Assembly: GCF_002531825.1 (NCBI RefSeq)
Contig: NZ_NWSX01000009.1
Span: forward strand, 124,001-188,000
Origin: Rhizobium sp. J15
Lineage (GTDB): Bacteria > Pseudomonadota > Alphaproteobacteria > Rhizobiales > Rhizobiaceae
DNA: 64,000 nt
Direction of reading: 5' to 3'
Shown here: positions 17,280 through 26,368 of the stretch, one piece after another
How positions within the stretch are numbered: position 1 is the stretch's first letter
Layout: each line of letters starts with the position of its first letter
Notes under the pieces: model-generated
The model's database searches: none
The model's input: the letters and a program-made list of their open reading frames with translations, nothing else
Told to the model about the DNA's origin: nothing
Made by a program: the position numbers and the translations under genes

Positions 17280-18311
17280 GTGTCGAATTCCACGCCCGCA
17301 ACAATCGAAGACGTCGCCCGGATCGCCGAGGTGTCCATCGCGACGGTTTCCCGGGCGATCCACACGCCGGAGAAGGTCGCCAACTCCACCCGGCTCAAGG
17401 TCAACCAGGCGATCGCCGTCACCGGTTACACGACCAATGCCATGGCGCGCAGCCTGAGGCTCGGCCGCTCCAACATGATCCTCGTCGTGGCGCCCGACAT
17501 CGGCGACCCCAATTTCTCCAACATTCTCGTCGGCCTGGAGAACGAGGCCCGTGCGCACGGCTACGGCGTCCTGATCGGCCACACCCAGAACGACGCCCAG
17601 CGCGGCCTGGAATATCTGAAATTTTTAAACTCGAACCAGGCGGCCGGACTGATCCTGTTCACCGGCATCCTGCCCTTCGGTCACCAGACCATGACGGCAC
17701 GGCTGCCGCCGAGCGTCGGCGTTTTCGAGCCGGTCTTCAACGGCGGCATTCCCTATGTCGGCGTCGACGATATCGAGGGCGCCAGGAAGGCCGTCGACCT
17801 GCTGCTGGCCGAAGGCCATCGCAAGATCGCCTTCATCGGCGATTCCCGCACAAGGCTCGCCTATACCAGGCGCCGCATGGGTTATGATGCCGGTCTCGAC
17901 GCCGCCGGCATCCCGCGTGACGCCAGGATCGTGCTCGAAGGCGACGGTACGATCGAAAGCGGGCGGCATGCGGTCGAACAGCTTTTCATGCGCGACACGC
18001 TTCCCACAGCCTTCATGTGCGTCAACGACCAGACGGCCATCGGCGTGATGATCGGGCTCGGCGCGCGGGGCTACGATATTCCGCGGGATTTCTCGGTGAC
18101 CGGTTTCGACGACGTGCCGCAGGCCGTCTTCATCTCGCCGTCGCTGACGACGATCCGCCAGCCGAGAACGGCGATCGGCAAACAGGCGATGGCGCTGCTG
18201 TTGGAGCTCTTGTCAGATGGCCGGCCGGCCGAGACGGAAATCCTGCTGCGACCGGATCTGGTCGTCCGCAATTCCGTCTCCGCACCGTCGCGCAACTGGT
18301 CGAAACGCTGA
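17280..18311 (+). CDS. LacI family transcriptional regulator
   Basis: 343 residues. The N-terminal HTH is TIEDVARIAEVSIATVSRAI (residues 8-27), followed by the hinge helix region MARSLRLGRS and a sugar-binding domain from residue 62 (NMILVVAPDIGDPNF). The start is GTG 17280, since the HTH follows immediately; AAGG lies about 10 bp upstream. It is divergent from the sugar importer operon and convergent with xylA. Two strong operators lie in the shared region. A sugar or sugar phosphate is the expected inducer; xylose is a reasonable guess from context. Confidence 0.93.
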   Translation: MSNSTPATIEDVARIAEVSIATVSRAIHTPEKVANSTRLKVNQAIAVTGYTTNAMARSLRLGRSNMILVVAPDIGDPNFSNILVGLENEARAHGYGVLIGHTQNDAQRGLEYLKFLNSNQAAGLILFTGILPFGHQTMTARLPPSVGVFEPVFNGGIPYVGVDDIEGARKAVDLLLAEGHRKIAFIGDSRTRLAYTRRRMGYDAGLDAAGIPRDARIVLEGDGTIESGRHAVEQLFMRDTLPTAFMCVNDQTAIGVMIGLGARGYDIPRDFSVTGFDDVPQAVFISPSLTTIRQPRTAIGKQAMALLLELLSDGRPAETEILLRPDLVVRNSVSAPSRNWSKR

Positions 18312-18319
18312 AGCGGTAT

Positions 18320-18374
18320 CGGCCGGCAACAACCGGCCGGGAAGGCTGCGCCGGCGACCCATGGCCGCCGGCGC
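18320..18374. terminator. Possible bidirectional terminator between lacI and xylA
   Basis: Two GC-rich hairpins fill the 69-bp convergent gap: CGGCCGG/CCGGCCG (18320-18339) and GCGCCGGCG/CGCCGGCGC (18348-18374). Neither has a real T-tract, so termination efficiency is uncertain. Confidence 0.45.
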
Positions 18375-18380
18375 CTATTA

Positions 18381-19691
18381 TCAGACGTAGCGGTTGACGA
18401 TGTTCTCGAGCAGTTCCTGCTGGCCGGATCTCGGCTGCGGGTTGACGTCCTTGCTTTCGACCCAGTTCGTGATCTCGTCCAGCGAATATTCGCCGCGGAA
18501 CAGCTTCTGCGCTTCTGCCGATTCCCAGCCGGCATAACGATCGGCGAGCGGCTTCGACAGAGCCTTGTCCTCGATCATCTTGGCCGCCGCCTTCAGGCCG
18601 CGGGCGCAGCAATCCATGCCGCCGATATGGCCGATCAGCAGATCCGCCGGGTCGAGCGACTGGCGGCGCAGCTTGGCGTCGAAGTTGGTGCCGCCGGTCT
18701 TGAAGCCGCCGCCTGCCAGGACGTGGTAATAGGCGAGCGCCATTTCCGGAACATTGTTCGGGAACTGGTCGGTATCCCAGCCGGACTGGTAATCGTTGCG
18801 GTTCATGTCGATCGAGCCGAAAATGCCGAGCGCGTTGGCAAGCGCCAGCTCATGCTCGAAGGAGTGGCCGGCGAGGATCGCATGGCCCTGCTCGATATTG
18901 ACCTTTACCTCGTTTTCGAGGCCGTGCTTCTTGAGGAAGCCATAGACGGTCGCGACGTCGTAATCATACTGGTGCTTGGTCGGCTCCTGCGGCTTCGGCT
19001 CGATCAGGATCGTGCCCTTGAAGCCGATCTTGTGCTTGTATTCGACGACGAGGTTGAGGAAGCGGCCGAGCTGGTCGAGCTCGCGCTTGAGGTCGGTGTT
19101 GAGCAGCGTCTCATACCCTTCGCGGCCGCCCCAGAGCACGTAGTTCTCGCCGCCGAGCTTCTGCGTCGCGTCGATGCAGGTCTTCACCGTCGCGGCTGCA
19201 AAAGCGAAGACATCGGGATCGGGGTTGGTCGCCGCACCCGACATAAAGCGGCGGTTGGAGAAGAGGTTCGCCGTACCCCACAGCAGCTTGGTGCCGGTGG
19301 CAGCCTGCTTCTCGGCGAAATAGTCGACGATCTCGTTCAGGTTCTTGGTGTTTTCGGCGAAGTTCTTGCCTTCCGGACGCACGTCGGCATCATGGAAGCA
19401 GTAGTAGGGCGCGCCGAGCAGCGAGAAGAATTCGAAAGCCACGTCGGCCTTGAGCTTGGCGGCCTTCATCGTGTCCTCGAACCAGGGGCGCAGGAAGGTC
19501 TGACCGCCGAAGGGATCGCCGCCCGGCCAGGTGAAGGTGTGCCAGTAGGCCACCGCAAAACGCAGATGGTCTTCCATGCGCTTGCCGAGGACGATCTCGT
19601 CCGGCTGGTAGTAGCGGAAGGCCAGCGGATTGGTGCTATCCGGCCCTTCATATTTGATTTTCTGGATATCGCCGAAAAATCCGGTGCTCAT
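18381..19691 (-). CDS. xylA: Xylose isomerase
   Basis: 436-residue cytoplasmic enzyme converting D-xylose to D-xylulose, full length for class II xylose isomerases. Active-site motifs are present: [11 protein letters not shown] with the catalytic His, [25 protein letters not shown] with metal-binding Glu, [17 protein letters not shown] and DMNRND..GWDTDQ with further metal ligands. AAGGAG lies 9 bp before ATG 19691. It follows xylB on the same strand, separated by 176 bp that contains a palindromic repeat, which may give xylA a different expression level from xylB. Confidence 0.97.
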   Translation of the reverse strand: MSTGFFGDIQKIKYEGPDSTNPLAFRYYQPDEIVLGKRMEDHLRFAVAYWHTFTWPGGDPFGGQTFLRPWFEDTMKAAKLKADVAFEFFSLLGAPYYCFHDADVRPEGKNFAENTKNLNEIVDYFAEKQAATGTKLLWGTANLFSNRRFMSGAATNPDPDVFAFAAATVKTCIDATQKLGGENYVLWGGREGYETLLNTDLKRELDQLGRFLNLVVEYKHKIGFKGTILIEPKPQEPTKHQYDYDVATVYGFLKKHGLENEVKVNIEQGHAILAGHSFEHELALANALGIFGSIDMNRNDYQSGWDTDQFPNNVPEMALAYYHVLAGGGFKTGGTNFDAKLRRQSLDPADLLIGHIGGMDCCARGLKAAAKMIEDKALSKPLADRYAGWESAEAQKLFRGEYSLDEITNWVESKDVNPQPRSGQQELLENIVNRYV

Positions 19692-19734
19692 GTCAGGTCT
19701 CCTTGGGTTTTGATTGATATGCGGCCGGAAAAAG

Positions 19735-19858
19735 CCCCCTCATCCGCCTGCCGGCACCTTCTCCCCGAGGGAGAAGGGACTTGCTGCAACGTTTCAGCTC
19801 TTTCGAACACCGTTGCGGCTCCCCCTCTCCCCTCGGGGAGAGGGTAGGGTGAGGGGGC
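19735..19858. repeat. Palindromic intergenic repeat (RIME-like), family A copy 2
   Basis: A 124-bp element bounded by CCCCCTCATCC (from 19735) and GGTGAGGGGG (to 19857). It carries inner palindromes CTTCTCCC-CGA-GGGAGAAG and CCTCTCCCCTCGGGGAGAGG. It is related to the element at 11831-11987 and lies between xylB and xylA. Confidence 0.75.
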
Positions 19859-19867
19859 CGCCGATTT

Positions 19868-21322
19868 TCAATGTGCCAGCGACTTGATCGCCGGGTAGAG
19901 CGCGCGGTAGCGCGTGTAGGCATCCTCATAAGCGCCGCTCAGCGCCGAAACCGGCTCGATCGTTCCTGCCGTTACCGGCGGCGTGCAGACGGCGATAGGA
20001 TCCGCGCCGGTTGCCGCGATCAGGCCGAGACGGGCAGCGCCGAAGGCCGCGCCGAAATCGCCGTCGGCCGGCAGATCGACCGGAACGCCGAGCGCGGTCG
20101 CGATCGAGGCCAGCCAGTAGTGCGAGCGCGAACCGCCGCCGATGGCGGTCACGCGGGAAATGCCGGTGCCGGCCGAACGCAGCGCTTCGAGATTGTCGCG
20201 GATGGCGAAAGTCACGCCTTCGAGCACGGCCTGGGTCAGCACGGCCCGGCTGCTTTCATGCTCGAGGCCGATGAAGGCGCCACGGATGACGGCATCGTTG
20301 TGCGGCGTGCGTTCGCCCGAGAGATAAGGCAGGAAGGTGACGCCGGAGGGCGCCTTCAGCGTCTCGCCGAGTTCGCCTGTAAGATCGGCGGCCGACTTGC
20401 CGGTTACACTGGAATGCCAGTTCAGCGCATCGGTCGCCGACAGGATGACGCCCATCTGATGCCAGGTGTTCGGCAGCGCGTGGCAGAAGGCATGCACGGC
20501 GCTCTCCGGCTTCGGCAGATAGGAGCCGTTGGCGGCAAAAAGCACGCCCGAAGTGCCGAGCGAGACGAAGGCCGCGCCATCGCTGACGGTGCCCATGCCG
20601 CAGGCCGAGGCCGCATTGTCGCCGGCGCCGCCGGCAACGACGACATTGCCTGATATGCCCCATTGCGCCGCGAGCTCCGGCCGCAGCTTTCCGGCCTGCT
20701 CCGTGCCTTCGACGAGCGCCGGCATCTGCTCCTTGGAAAGGTCCGTGGCGGCCAGCAGCTCGGACGACCAGCCGCGCTTGCCGGTATCGAGCCAGGACGT
20801 GCCGGCCGAATCCGACATTTCCGAGATATATTCACCGGTCAGCCAGAGGCGCAGGTAATCCTTCGGCAGCAACACCTTGGCGATCCTGGCGAAAATATCC
20901 GGCTCATGCTTCCTGACCCAGGCGAGCTTCGGCGCCGTGAAGCCGGGGAAGACGATATTGCCGGTCAGCGCCCGGAAACGCGGATCGGCATCCAGCGCCG
21001 CGGCCTCGACATGGCTGCGCGTATCGTTCCAGAGAATGCAGGGGCGCAGCACATTGTCGGATGCATCGATCAGCGTCGCGCCGTGCATCTGGCCGGAAAG
21101 GCCGATGCCCTTGACCGCGGCAAGTTCGTGCGAGTGCTTCGCCCTGAGGCCCGCGACCGCCTCCTCCGTGGCGCGCACCCAGTGGGCAGGCTCCTGCTCC
21201 GACCAGCCGGAATGCGGGCGCGAGACGTCGAGCGAACCGTTGGCCGAGCCGACGATCTTCTGATCGCCGTCGATCAGCATCGCCTTGACGCCGGAGGTTC
21301 CGAGATCGAGACCGAGATACAT
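19868..21322 (-). CDS. xylB: Xylulokinase
   Basis: 484-residue FGGY kinase that phosphorylates D-xylulose to D-xylulose 5-phosphate. The N-terminal phosphate-binding motif is LDLGTSGVKAMLID (residues 4-17), the xylulokinase-type GLSGQMHGATLID lies near residue 75, the adenosine motif is VSLGTSGVLFA and the C-terminal FGGY signature region includes AIGGGSRSHYWLASIA. AAGGAG precedes ATG 21322. It begins 19 bp after the second lacI gene on the same strand, so lacI, xylB and probably xylA are cotranscribed. Confidence 0.96.
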   Translation of the reverse strand: MYLGLDLGTSGVKAMLIDGDQKIVGSANGSLDVSRPHSGWSEQEPAHWVRATEEAVAGLRAKHSHELAAVKGIGLSGQMHGATLIDASDNVLRPCILWNDTRSHVEAAALDADPRFRALTGNIVFPGFTAPKLAWVRKHEPDIFARIAKVLLPKDYLRLWLTGEYISEMSDSAGTSWLDTGKRGWSSELLAATDLSKEQMPALVEGTEQAGKLRPELAAQWGISGNVVVAGGAGDNAASACGMGTVSDGAAFVSLGTSGVLFAANGSYLPKPESAVHAFCHALPNTWHQMGVILSATDALNWHSSVTGKSAADLTGELGETLKAPSGVTFLPYLSGERTPHNDAVIRGAFIGLEHESSRAVLTQAVLEGVTFAIRDNLEALRSAGTGISRVTAIGGGSRSHYWLASIATALGVPVDLPADGDFGAAFGAARLGLIAATGADPIAVCTPPVTAGTIEPVSALSGAYEDAYTRYRALYPAIKSLAH

Positions 21323-21341
21323 CTGGTATTCTCCTTTGCCG

Positions 21342-22364
21342 TTACGGCAGATTGTCCTTCAGGAATATGTCGAGGCGGATGCGTTCCTGCGCTTCGATGA
21401 CGGCAAGCCCGTCCGCCTTTGCTTTCAGCACCCGGATGGCGCTGCGCACCTCATGGCCGGCATCCTGGTTGAGGATCGCATCGATCGTATGATCGATGAG
21501 CGCGGCGCGCGTATGCACGGTCAGTTCATGGGCAATGACGGTCAGCGTCCGGTCGACGGCCTTTTCCTTCAGCGCCCGGATGAGGCCGCGATTGCCGGCG
21601 CCGAGGCTGTAGACGCCGACGATGCCGGCATTCCCAAGCGCGTCGGCAACCAGCATATGGGCGACCTCGGGATCGTCGCGGCCTTCGAGAACCGGCAGGA
21701 TCGCAAGACCGGGAAATTCCTCGGCCATGACGGAGGTGAAGCCCTCGAGCCGCTCGCGATGGTCACGCACCAGCATGGAGCCGGCAAGCACGGCGATCTC
21801 GCCTTTTCGCGGCCCGAGAAACCGGCCAAGCAGGCGGGCGGCCGTGCGGCCTGCGGCAATATTGTCGACGCCGGCATAGTGATGGCGCAGCGATCCCGTG
21901 AGATCGGAAACCAGCGTGACGATCGGGAAACCGTCGCGCACCATCCTGTCGGCAACGGCGCACACTTCGGGCGCATCGGTCGCCACCATCGCGATGCCGC
22001 AAGGCTTGCCCCTGGAAAGCTCTTCGAGCACTGCGACGAGCGCGGCCGGATCGAAGGCCGGCACCTCGATGGTGCGGATATCGGTGCGCTCGGCCGGCGA
22101 ACGGACGATTGCCTGCCGGATTTCGGCATTGAGCCCGTGCATGAAGGAATTGTCGCTGGCCGGCAGTATGAACACCAGCGGATAGGTGCGCCCCTTGGCG
22201 AGGTTGGCGGCAGCGAGGTCCCTGATATAGCCGAGCTCGCGGATGGCGGCCTCGACCTTCTCCCGCGTAACGCTGCGCACGCCCGGACGCTGGTTGAGAA
22301 CCCGGTCGACAGTCGCGAGACTGACACCGGCGGCAGCAGCAATATCGTGAACAGTTGGCCTCAT
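21342..22364 (-). CDS. LacI family transcriptional regulator upstream of xylB
   Basis: 340 residues. The HTH is RPTVHDIAAAAGVSLATVDRVL (within residues 2-24), followed by a Peripla_BP_4-type sensor domain (TYPLVFILPASDNSFMHGL near residue 57). The VDRVL variant in place of VSRVL is common in a rhizobial subgroup of LacI proteins. Two adjacent ATG codons (22367 and 22364) follow AGGAGG; the second has the better spacing. As the first gene of the lacI-xylB-xylA unit with a palindrome upstream, it probably represses its own operon. Confidence 0.92.
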   Translation of the reverse strand: MRPTVHDIAAAAGVSLATVDRVLNQRPGVRSVTREKVEAAIRELGYIRDLAAANLAKGRTYPLVFILPASDNSFMHGLNAEIRQAIVRSPAERTDIRTIEVPAFDPAALVAVLEELSRGKPCGIAMVATDAPEVCAVADRMVRDGFPIVTLVSDLTGSLRHHYAGVDNIAAGRTAARLLGRFLGPRKGEIAVLAGSMLVRDHRERLEGFTSVMAEEFPGLAILPVLEGRDDPEVAHMLVADALGNAGIVGVYSLGAGNRGLIRALKEKAVDRTLTVIAHELTVHTRAALIDHTIDAILNQDAGHEVRSAIRVLKAKADGLAVIEAQERIRLDIFLKDNLP

Positions 22365-22395
22365 CATTCCTCCTGACGAGACCATTAGCGCCAAA

Positions 22396-22415
22396 TTTGA
22401 TGTACGTAAATCAAA
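22396..22415. promoter_or_regulatory. Palindromic operator candidate before lacI-xylBA
   Basis: A 20-bp palindrome, TTTGATGTAC/GTAAATCAAA, in which nine of ten base pairs match. It lies 32 bp upstream of the lacI start. Size, CG centre and position fit a LacI-family operator for autoregulation. It differs from the ATGTAAA sites at 17151-17187, so the two LacI proteins probably recognise different DNA. Confidence 0.65.
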
Positions 22416-22524
22416 AAATCGAGACGCGCGCGCGGACGGCACTTTTCGGTGCCCCGGCCACGCTCGGCCGATTCGGACGAGCGATCAGGCGCCTGATGAC
22501 ATAACGGTTGGAAAACGGCAAACA

Positions 22525-22553
22525 AAAAGGCCCTCCGGGGGAGAGGGCCTTTT
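22525..22553 (-). terminator. Terminator after efflux permease gene
   Basis: AAAAGGCCCTC-CGGGGGA-GAGGGCCTTTT is a perfect 11-bp stem, lying 20 bp after the permease stop at 22573. The symmetric A and T ends let it work in both directions. Confidence 0.85.
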
Positions 22554-22572
22554 CAAGGGGCGGGGCCGGAGG

Positions 22573-24174
22573 TCAGTGGCCGCCGCCACCTCCTCCCCCG
22601 CCTTGCGGCGCGGGTTTCTTGATCATCGCGACGCCGAGGATCATCGCCAGGAAAAGCACGGTGAGGATCAGGAACACGTCGCTGAAAGACAGAATAACCG
22701 CCTGCTTGGTGGCGAGGCCGACCATCTGCTTGATCGCGACCGACGCGCCGTCCATGCCATAGGTGTTGAAATTGGCGGTCATGTTGTTCATCTGCTCGAT
22801 CGCCGCCGGATTGCCCCAATCCATATTCTCGCGCAGCCGCTCGTAATGCACGTCCTGCCGGTTGGTGAGCACGGTGTTGATGACGGCAAGGCCGACAGCG
22901 CCGCCGAGGTTTCTGGTCAGATTGAACAGGCCGGATGCGCCGCGAATGCGCGAGGGCGGCATCGTGCCGAGCGCGATGTTGTTGATCGGCACCATGCACA
23001 TCATCAGGCCGAAGCCGCGCAGGATCTGCGGGATGAAGAGTTCGTAGAAATCCCAGTCCGCCGTCAGATGCATCATGATGTATGTGCCGGCGGCGAAGCT
23101 GACGAAGCCGATCACCATCATCAGGCGCAGGTCCATCTTGGTCGACAGCCGGCCGGCGATCGGCGCGGTGAAGAACATCGCAAGCCCGGAGACGAACATC
23201 GTCTCGCCGATCATCAGCGAGTCGTAGCCGCGGATGCGTCCGAGATAGACCGGGTAGATATAGGTGAGGCCATAAAGGCCGATACCCATGACGAAGGAGA
23301 AGACCGAGCCGAAGGAGAAATTCCTGTTGGCAAAGGCCTTGAGATCGACGACGGGGAATTCCACCGTGAAGGCACGATAGAAGAAGACGATGGCTGCCAC
23401 GCCGGAGGCAACGGCCGCGATGGCGATAGAGTCGTCGTTGAACCAGTCGTTGGAATTACCCTCTTCCAGCACATATTCCAGCGCCCCGAGGAAGACGCCC
23501 ATCGAGACCAGCCCCCACCAGTCGAACTTCTTGAACAGCGACAATTCGGGCTTGTCGAAATCGATGAAGTTCCAGGTGACGATCGTGACGATGATGCCGG
23601 GAATGATATTGACGAGGAACAGCCAGTGCCAGGAGAAGGCGTGGCTGAGATAGCCGCCGACGGTCGGGCCGATCGTCGGCGCCAGCGTCGCGATCAGGCC
23701 GATGATCGGCGAAACGATGCTGCGCTTCGACGGCGGGAAGATCGTGAAGGCCGCCGCGAAGACCGACGGGATCATGCCGCCGCCGATGAAGCCCTGGATG
23801 GCGCGGTAGACGATCATCTGGTCGATGTTCGTCGCCGTCGCCGCAAGCGCGCTCGCCATGGTGAAGCCGGCGGCGGAAATCGCGAAGAGGTAACGCGTCG
23901 AGATGATGCGCGCCAGCGTGCCCGAAAGCGGGATCATGATCACTTCGGCGATCAGATAGGACGTCTGCACCCAGCCGATCTCGTCGCTGCCGGCCGAAAG
24001 GCCGGCCTGGATTTCGGCAAGCGAGGCCGAGACGATCTGAATGTCGAGGATCGACATGAACATGCCGAGCACCATCGCGAAGAAGGCGATGAGCTTCCTC
24101 GGATCCATCCGATCCTCGGCATGAGCAGGCGCTGCCGGAATCGTTGCCGCTGTTGCTGTCGCGCTCCCGGCCAT
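22573..24174 (-). CDS. MFS drug efflux permease, DHA2 family (EmrB-like)
   Basis: 533-residue inner-membrane protein with about 14 hydrophobic segments, the DHA2 pattern. Family motifs are LDIQIVSASLAEIQ in helix 1, motif A-like LARIISTRYLFAIS and motif C-like GLIATLAPTIGPTVGGYL. It would export hydrophobic drugs by proton antiport with the adjacent membrane fusion protein. ATG 24174 is preceded by GGCGGAGG. The C-terminus ends in a glycine run followed by His. It follows the HlyD-type gene by 46 bp on the same strand. Confidence 0.92.
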   Translation of the reverse strand: MAGSATATAATIPAAPAHAEDRMDPRKLIAFFAMVLGMFMSILDIQIVSASLAEIQAGLSAGSDEIGWVQTSYLIAEVIMIPLSGTLARIISTRYLFAISAAGFTMASALAATATNIDQMIVYRAIQGFIGGGMIPSVFAAAFTIFPPSKRSIVSPIIGLIATLAPTIGPTVGGYLSHAFSWHWLFLVNIIPGIIVTIVTWNFIDFDKPELSLFKKFDWWGLVSMGVFLGALEYVLEEGNSNDWFNDDSIAIAAVASGVAAIVFFYRAFTVEFPVVDLKAFANRNFSFGSVFSFVMGIGLYGLTYIYPVYLGRIRGYDSLMIGETMFVSGLAMFFTAPIAGRLSTKMDLRLMMVIGFVSFAAGTYIMMHLTADWDFYELFIPQILRGFGLMMCMVPINNIALGTMPPSRIRGASGLFNLTRNLGGAVGLAVINTVLTNRQDVHYERLRENMDWGNPAAIEQMNNMTANFNTYGMDGASVAIKQMVGLATKQAVILSFSDVFLILTVLFLAMILGVAMIKKPAPQGGGGGGGGH

Positions 24175-24220
24175 CAAACCACCTCCGCCTTTTCTTAAAG
24201 GCTTACTTGTTCTTCAAGGC

Positions 24221-25435
24221 TCACTTGCCGGGCGCCGTGCGGGTGTCGACGTCGACGACGACGCTGAGGCCCGCGCGCAGACGCCCGCTGTCGAGCGCCT
24301 CCTGCGGCAGCGCGATGCGCACCGGCACGCGCTGGATCACCTTGGTGAAATTGCCCGTGGCGTTTTCCGGCGGCAGCAGCGAGAAGACCGAGCCGGAGGC
24401 CGGCGAGATCGATTCGACGGTGCCGACGACAGGATGGTCGTCATAGGCGTCGACATGGACATTGACCTTCGAGCCCGGAACGAGATGCTGGATCTGCGTT
24501 TCCTTGAAATTGGCGTCGATATAGAGCTGGCGCACCGGAACCAGCGCCATCAGGCGCTGGCCGGGCGAGACGAGATCGCCTTCCTGGACCGAACGGTTGC
24601 CGACGATGCCGTCATAAGGCGCCTTGAGCACGGTGAAGGAGAGGTCGCGAGCGGCTTTGTCGCGCGAGATTTCCAGCGAACGGACCGAACCCTCCGCCTC
24701 CTTGCGCTGGGCCTGGAGGATGGTGATATTGGCGCGGGCCGCGGTAATGTTGGCGTCGCCACCGGCGAGATTGGCCTTGGCCTGATCAAGGGCGATATTG
24801 GCATTGTCGAGGTCGGCGGCCGTGCCGACCGACTTCGCCTGGAGCTCGCTCTGGCGCTTCTGGGTGATCTCGGCACCGCGAACGGCCGCTTCGAGTGCCA
24901 CCTTCTGCGCCTGCGCCTGTGCAAGGCTCGCATTCGCGCCTTCGATCTGCGCGTCGATGCGCTGCAGCGAAAGCTGTTCGGTGGCGATCTGGGCCTCGGC
25001 CTGATCGAGGGCGTTCTGATAGTCGCCGTTATCAAGCGTGGCAAGCACGTCGCCCGCTTTGACTTCCTGGTTGGCGACCACATTCACCTTCGCGACGTAG
25101 CCCGTGACCTTTGGCGAGATCGTTGCGATATCGCCCTCGATGTAGGCGTCATCGGTCGACACCATGAAGCGGCCGTTCGTCCACCATTCGTAACCATACC
25201 AGCCGCCGCCTGCGAGAAGGGCAAGCACGACGATCGGCAGCACCGGGCTGCGGCGCTTCTTGGCGGCCGCAGGCGCGGCGACAGAAGCCGGCGCCGACTG
25301 TGCGGGAGCAGGCGGGGCCTCACGGGCCTCCGCAGCCGGAGCTTCCGCAACGGCCGCGGCCTTTGCCTCTTCGGCCTCGGCGTTTTCGCTGACGATCCGC
25401 GCGACGTTGCTTTTTGAATTGCTCGACATGGCCAT
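24221..25435 (-). CDS. HlyD/EmrA family membrane fusion protein
   Basis: 404-residue periplasmic adaptor. An Ala/Pro/Glu-rich cytoplasmic N-terminus (residues about 20-60) precedes one membrane segment (PVLPIVVLALLAGGGWYGY), then the biotinyl-lipoyl-like halves (YIEGDIATISPKVTGYV and APYDGIVGNRSVQEGDLV) around a long coiled-coil hairpin from about residue 140 to 245. It would link the DHA2 permease to an outer-membrane channel. Either ATG 25435 or 25429 could be the start; neither has a strong ribosome site. Its promoter region contains the TetR operator candidate. Confidence 0.9.
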   Translation of the reverse strand: MAMSSNSKSNVARIVSENAEAEEAKAAAVAEAPAAEAREAPPAPAQSAPASVAAPAAAKKRRSPVLPIVVLALLAGGGWYGYEWWTNGRFMVSTDDAYIEGDIATISPKVTGYVAKVNVVANQEVKAGDVLATLDNGDYQNALDQAEAQIATEQLSLQRIDAQIEGANASLAQAQAQKVALEAAVRGAEITQKRQSELQAKSVGTAADLDNANIALDQAKANLAGGDANITAARANITILQAQRKEAEGSVRSLEISRDKAARDLSFTVLKAPYDGIVGNRSVQEGDLVSPGQRLMALVPVRQLYIDANFKETQIQHLVPGSKVNVHVDAYDDHPVVGTVESISPASGSVFSLLPPENATGNFTKVIQRVPVRIALPQEALDSGRLRAGLSVVVDVDTRTAPGK

Positions 25436-25459
25436 TACCGATCTTGGTGTAATTAATCG

Positions 25460-25481
25460 AACTGAACGGTTCGGTTCAGTT
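25460..25481. promoter_or_regulatory. TetR operator candidate with overlapping promoter
   Basis: Perfect 8-bp arms AACTGAAC (25460-25467) and GTTCAGTT (25474-25481) surround GGTTCG. A TTGACA hexamer begins at 25480, inside the right arm, and 17 bp later CATATC can serve as -10 for the tetR gene. A weaker related site, GAACC-AATC-GGTTC, lies near 25519-25532. The placement would let TetR block both divergent promoters. Confidence 0.7.
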
Positions 25482-25579
25482 GACATAAACCTGTTTTATC
25501 GTCATATCAAGATGCATAGAACCAATCGGTTCGATTTCTTTTAAGGGAAAGGCGAAACCGTAAACACGGTTAAGGAGAC

Positions 25580-26260
25580 ATGACGCTGAAATCCGACAAT
25601 GCCGCCGTGTTCAGTCCTCCTGCTGCCGGAGGCCGGTTTGCCGCAGGCGAAGACCCGGCCAAGCGTCAGCAGATTCTCGACGGCGCAAAGCGCGTCTTCA
25701 TGAAGATGGGCTTCGACGCCGCCAGCATGAACGATGTGACGCGCGAGGCCGGCGTCTCCAAGGGGACGCTCTACGTCTACTTCACCAACAAGGAAGAGCT
25801 GTTTTCGGCGATGATCGAGGCCGAGCGCGCTGCCTTCGTGGCCGCCGTCCGCACCGCGCTTGCCGAACATGACGATCCTGAATCCGGACTGTATGAATTC
25901 GGGATAAGCTTCGTCACCCATATGACCGACGAAAAGGTCATCAACGCGATGCGCACCGTTCTCGGTGTGCGCGACCGCATGCCGGCGCTCTGTCAGCGTT
26001 TCTTCAAGGGGCCAGTCAATCTGCGCACGATCATGCGCGATTTCCTCGAACGCCACGTCGCCGAAGGCACGCTTGAGATTGATGACATCGATCTGGCCGC
26101 CGGCCAGTTCCTCGATCTTGCCAGCGGCAGTTTCTTCAAGCTGCGCCTGTTCGGCAGCATGGAAGAGCCGCCCACCCGCGAAGAAATCGACCGCGTCATC
26201 CGCGGCGCGATCAAGGTCTTCATGGCCGCCTACGGCACCCGCCGGCCCGCCACCGCCTGA
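25580..26260 (+). CDS. TetR family regulator of the divergent efflux genes
   Basis: 226 residues. The N-terminal HTH (RQQILDGAKRVFMKMGF, then MNDVTREAGVSKGTLYVYF, about residues 28-66) is followed by a C-terminal ligand domain of the TetR_C type common in efflux regulators. AAGGAG precedes ATG 25580. It is divergent from the emrA/emrB-like pair and probably represses them until a drug or phenolic binds. Confidence 0.92.
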   Translation: MTLKSDNAAVFSPPAAGGRFAAGEDPAKRQQILDGAKRVFMKMGFDAASMNDVTREAGVSKGTLYVYFTNKEELFSAMIEAERAAFVAAVRTALAEHDDPESGLYEFGISFVTHMTDEKVINAMRTVLGVRDRMPALCQRFFKGPVNLRTIMRDFLERHVAEGTLEIDDIDLAAGQFLDLASGSFFKLRLFGSMEEPPTREEIDRVIRGAIKVFMAAYGTRRPATA

Positions 26261-26275
26261 CACCCTTTCTTGACG

Positions 26276-26334
26276 GCCGCCCGTGATCGGCCAAAACTCC
26301 GCAAGAACGATCAAATCCGGCAGGCGGCTTTTTT
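26276..26334 (+). terminator. Possible terminator after tetR
   Basis: GCCGCC (26276) can pair with GGCGGC (26323-26328), which is followed by six T. The 41-nt loop is long, so this is a weak call. Confidence 0.35.
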
Positions 26335-26368
26335 CTAAGAAGGAAGCCGCAACCAGGAGAGATAAGGG

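Noticed and set aside
22576..24198. 540-codon rightward frame opposite the EmrB-like permease
   Set aside because: It is composed almost only of Arg, Asp, Glu, Gly and His; the opposite frame is a clear 14-helix permease.
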